Source: an uncultured Desulfobulbaceae bacterium
GTDB taxonomy: Bacteria > Desulfobacterota > Desulfobulbia > Desulfobulbales > Desulfobulbaceae
Assembly (NCBI GenBank): GCA_945787305.1
Contig: CALZIH010000178.1
Location: 1 to 6,252, forward strand
Length of the DNA: 6,252 bases
Direction: 5' to 3'
The notes under the pieces are model-generated. The model was not told the DNA's origin and did no database searches. It saw only the letters and a program-made list of their open reading frames with translations. The translations under genes were made by a program, and so were the position numbers. Shown piece by piece: positions 5,671 through 6,252 of this stretch. Every line of letters starts with the position of its first letter. Position 1 is the stretch's first letter.

Positions 5671-5723
5671 ATGCGAATATTTTTATCTCAGGCAGTATAT
5701 TCCGAGGATAAAATATTAAGCAT
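5671..5723. repeat. A/T-rich hairpin
   Basis: AATATTTTTATC (5676-5687) pairs with GATAAAATATT (5707-5717) with one bulged T. The stem continues inward through CTCAGG/CCGAG and outward through ATGC/GCAT (5671-5674, 5720-5723), leaving a loop of about nine bases. There is no clear U tract and no adjacent gene end, so a terminator role is doubtful. A mobile-element remnant or a protein-binding site is equally possible. Confidence 0.45.
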
Positions 5724-5967
5724 AAAGCAGAGATCCGGCGAAAATACAATTTTTCAAGGTAGCCCAGAAAAACTTGTACTCTGATAAGTCAACTTTAGAC
5801 ATGGAATTTTATAGGTCAAGGATGGTAATTGCTATGAATTGCACTCACACCAAGCATATTCTCAACTTTTTTTGTAGATAAATGGAGGGATAGTCTTTAG
5901 TTTCCGTTCGCTTGCCAATTGTTGAGCTTGCCATTGGCTCCCTCTTAGAAAAACCCCATTCCACAAA

Positions 5968-5985
5968 ATAGGTAATTCTACCTAT
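5968..5985. repeat. perfect 7-bp inverted repeat, operator-like
   Basis: ATAGGTA (5968-5974) and TACCTAT (5979-5985) form a perfect inverted repeat around ATTC, about 150 bases before the start at 6132. Size and symmetry fit a dimeric regulator site, but no regulator or promoter link is visible. Confidence 0.3.
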
Positions 5986-6131
5986 ATGAAAAGTAATGTA
6001 GCTGTGATTCAATGAGTGCATACATCCTGGCTTAGCGTTGAAGTCCAGGTACTCATTTGCCGGATGAACTACATAATACATCAACTGCTGTTCAAGCCCA
6101 ACCCGTTAGCCAATTACAAGCAAGGAACCTC

Positions 6132-6252
6132 ATGAATAAAAAATACAATGTTGTCTATCAAGGCGCTATCAAAGAGGATTTTTTACTTGAAAACGTTTCG
6201 GAGGACTTTGAAAAAGCATTTAGTGTTTCAAAAGACCATGCTGATAAATTTT
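6132..6252 (+). CDS. N-terminus of an unidentified protein (3' partial)
   Basis: An ATG at 6132 preceded by AAGGAA (6122-6127, four bases away) opens a frame that runs off the window after 40 codons. The translation begins MNKKYNVVYQGAIKEDFL, continues through a charged stretch (ENVSEDFEKAF) and ends in SVSKDHADKF. The pattern (aromatic strand ending in a Gly, an acidic helix, then F-x-V/M-S and a Lys/Phe-rich end) resembles a small N-terminal domain seen in front of various bacterial membrane or hypothetical proteins, where it usually reads like KYxVxFxGExxPGF followed by LFKxSxEKAExLF. That resemblance is from memory and only part of the domain is present, so no function is assigned. Confidence 0.6.
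   Translation, partial: MNKKYNVVYQGAIKEDFLLENVSEDFEKAFSVSKDHADKF

Larger units (their letters stand above)
5471..6131. other. divergent intergenic region with small palindromes
   Basis: This 661-base gap lies between the starts of the minus-strand DsrE-like gene and the plus-strand gene at 6132, so both promoters should be here. I see no convincing gene. It holds a run of eight G (5514-5521), an A/T-rich hairpin (5671-5723), GCCAAT/ATTGGC (5914-5938), ATAGGTA/TACCTAT (5968-5985) and AATGAGT/ACTCATT with an inner CCTGG/CCAGG (6011-6057). The minus-strand frame at 5845-6084 lacks a ribosome binding site and a known family. Confidence 0.6.

Noticed and set aside
5845..6084. Minus-strand 79-codon frame
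   Set aside because: No Shine-Dalgarno and no family that I recognise; it spans two of the small palindromes. Kept only as non-coding.

Overview
The window looks like part of a chromosome of an anaerobic, sulfur- or sulfate-metabolising bacterium, most likely of the Desulfobacterota (former Deltaproteobacteria, perhaps a Desulfobulbales relative). This is inferred from three things: an NrfD/PsrC-type quinone-interacting membrane subunit of the kind used in sulfur respiration, a secreted DsrE-like protein, and short repeats (GGGGACAG-type and TCGTAAAAAG-type) that I recall from genomes of that group. No rRNA or other taxonomic marker is present.

Layout. (1) Bases 1-1463 hold the 3' part of an NrfD/PsrC-like membrane protein fused to a C-terminal pair of CBS domains, followed by a modest hairpin that may be its terminator. 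(2) Bases 1796-2323 encode a complete stand-alone macro-domain protein of the YmdB/O-acetyl-ADP-ribose deacetylase type, with no visible Shine-Dalgarno sequence. (3) Bases 2419-2639 form a MITE-like element: 22-bp perfect inverted arms, two more nested inverted repeats, and flanking 9-bp direct repeats AATTGAATA. It sits directly upstream of (4) a GSCFA-family protein (2665-3624) with a strong ribosome binding site. (5) Bases 3873-4289 encode a small hemerythrin (HHE) protein whose second half has lost the expected His ligands. (6) Bases 4290-4951 are gene-poor and hold debris: a TCGTAAAAAG hairpin, a decayed minus-strand fragment of an RHS-repeat core, and a second GGGACAG-type inverted repeat. 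(7) Bases 4952-5470, minus strand, encode a secreted DsrE-like protein. (8) Bases 5471-6131 are non-coding with several small palindromes. (9) At 6132 a further plus-strand gene begins and runs off the window.

The genes do not form one operon. Wide gaps, opposite strands and mobile or degenerate DNA between almost every pair suggest independently transcribed single genes in a region that has taken insertions and deletions. The window is best read as ordinary accessory chromosome with one well-preserved small insertion element, one RHS relic, and one notable domain fusion (NrfD-CBS). I see no convincing multi-gene novel system.
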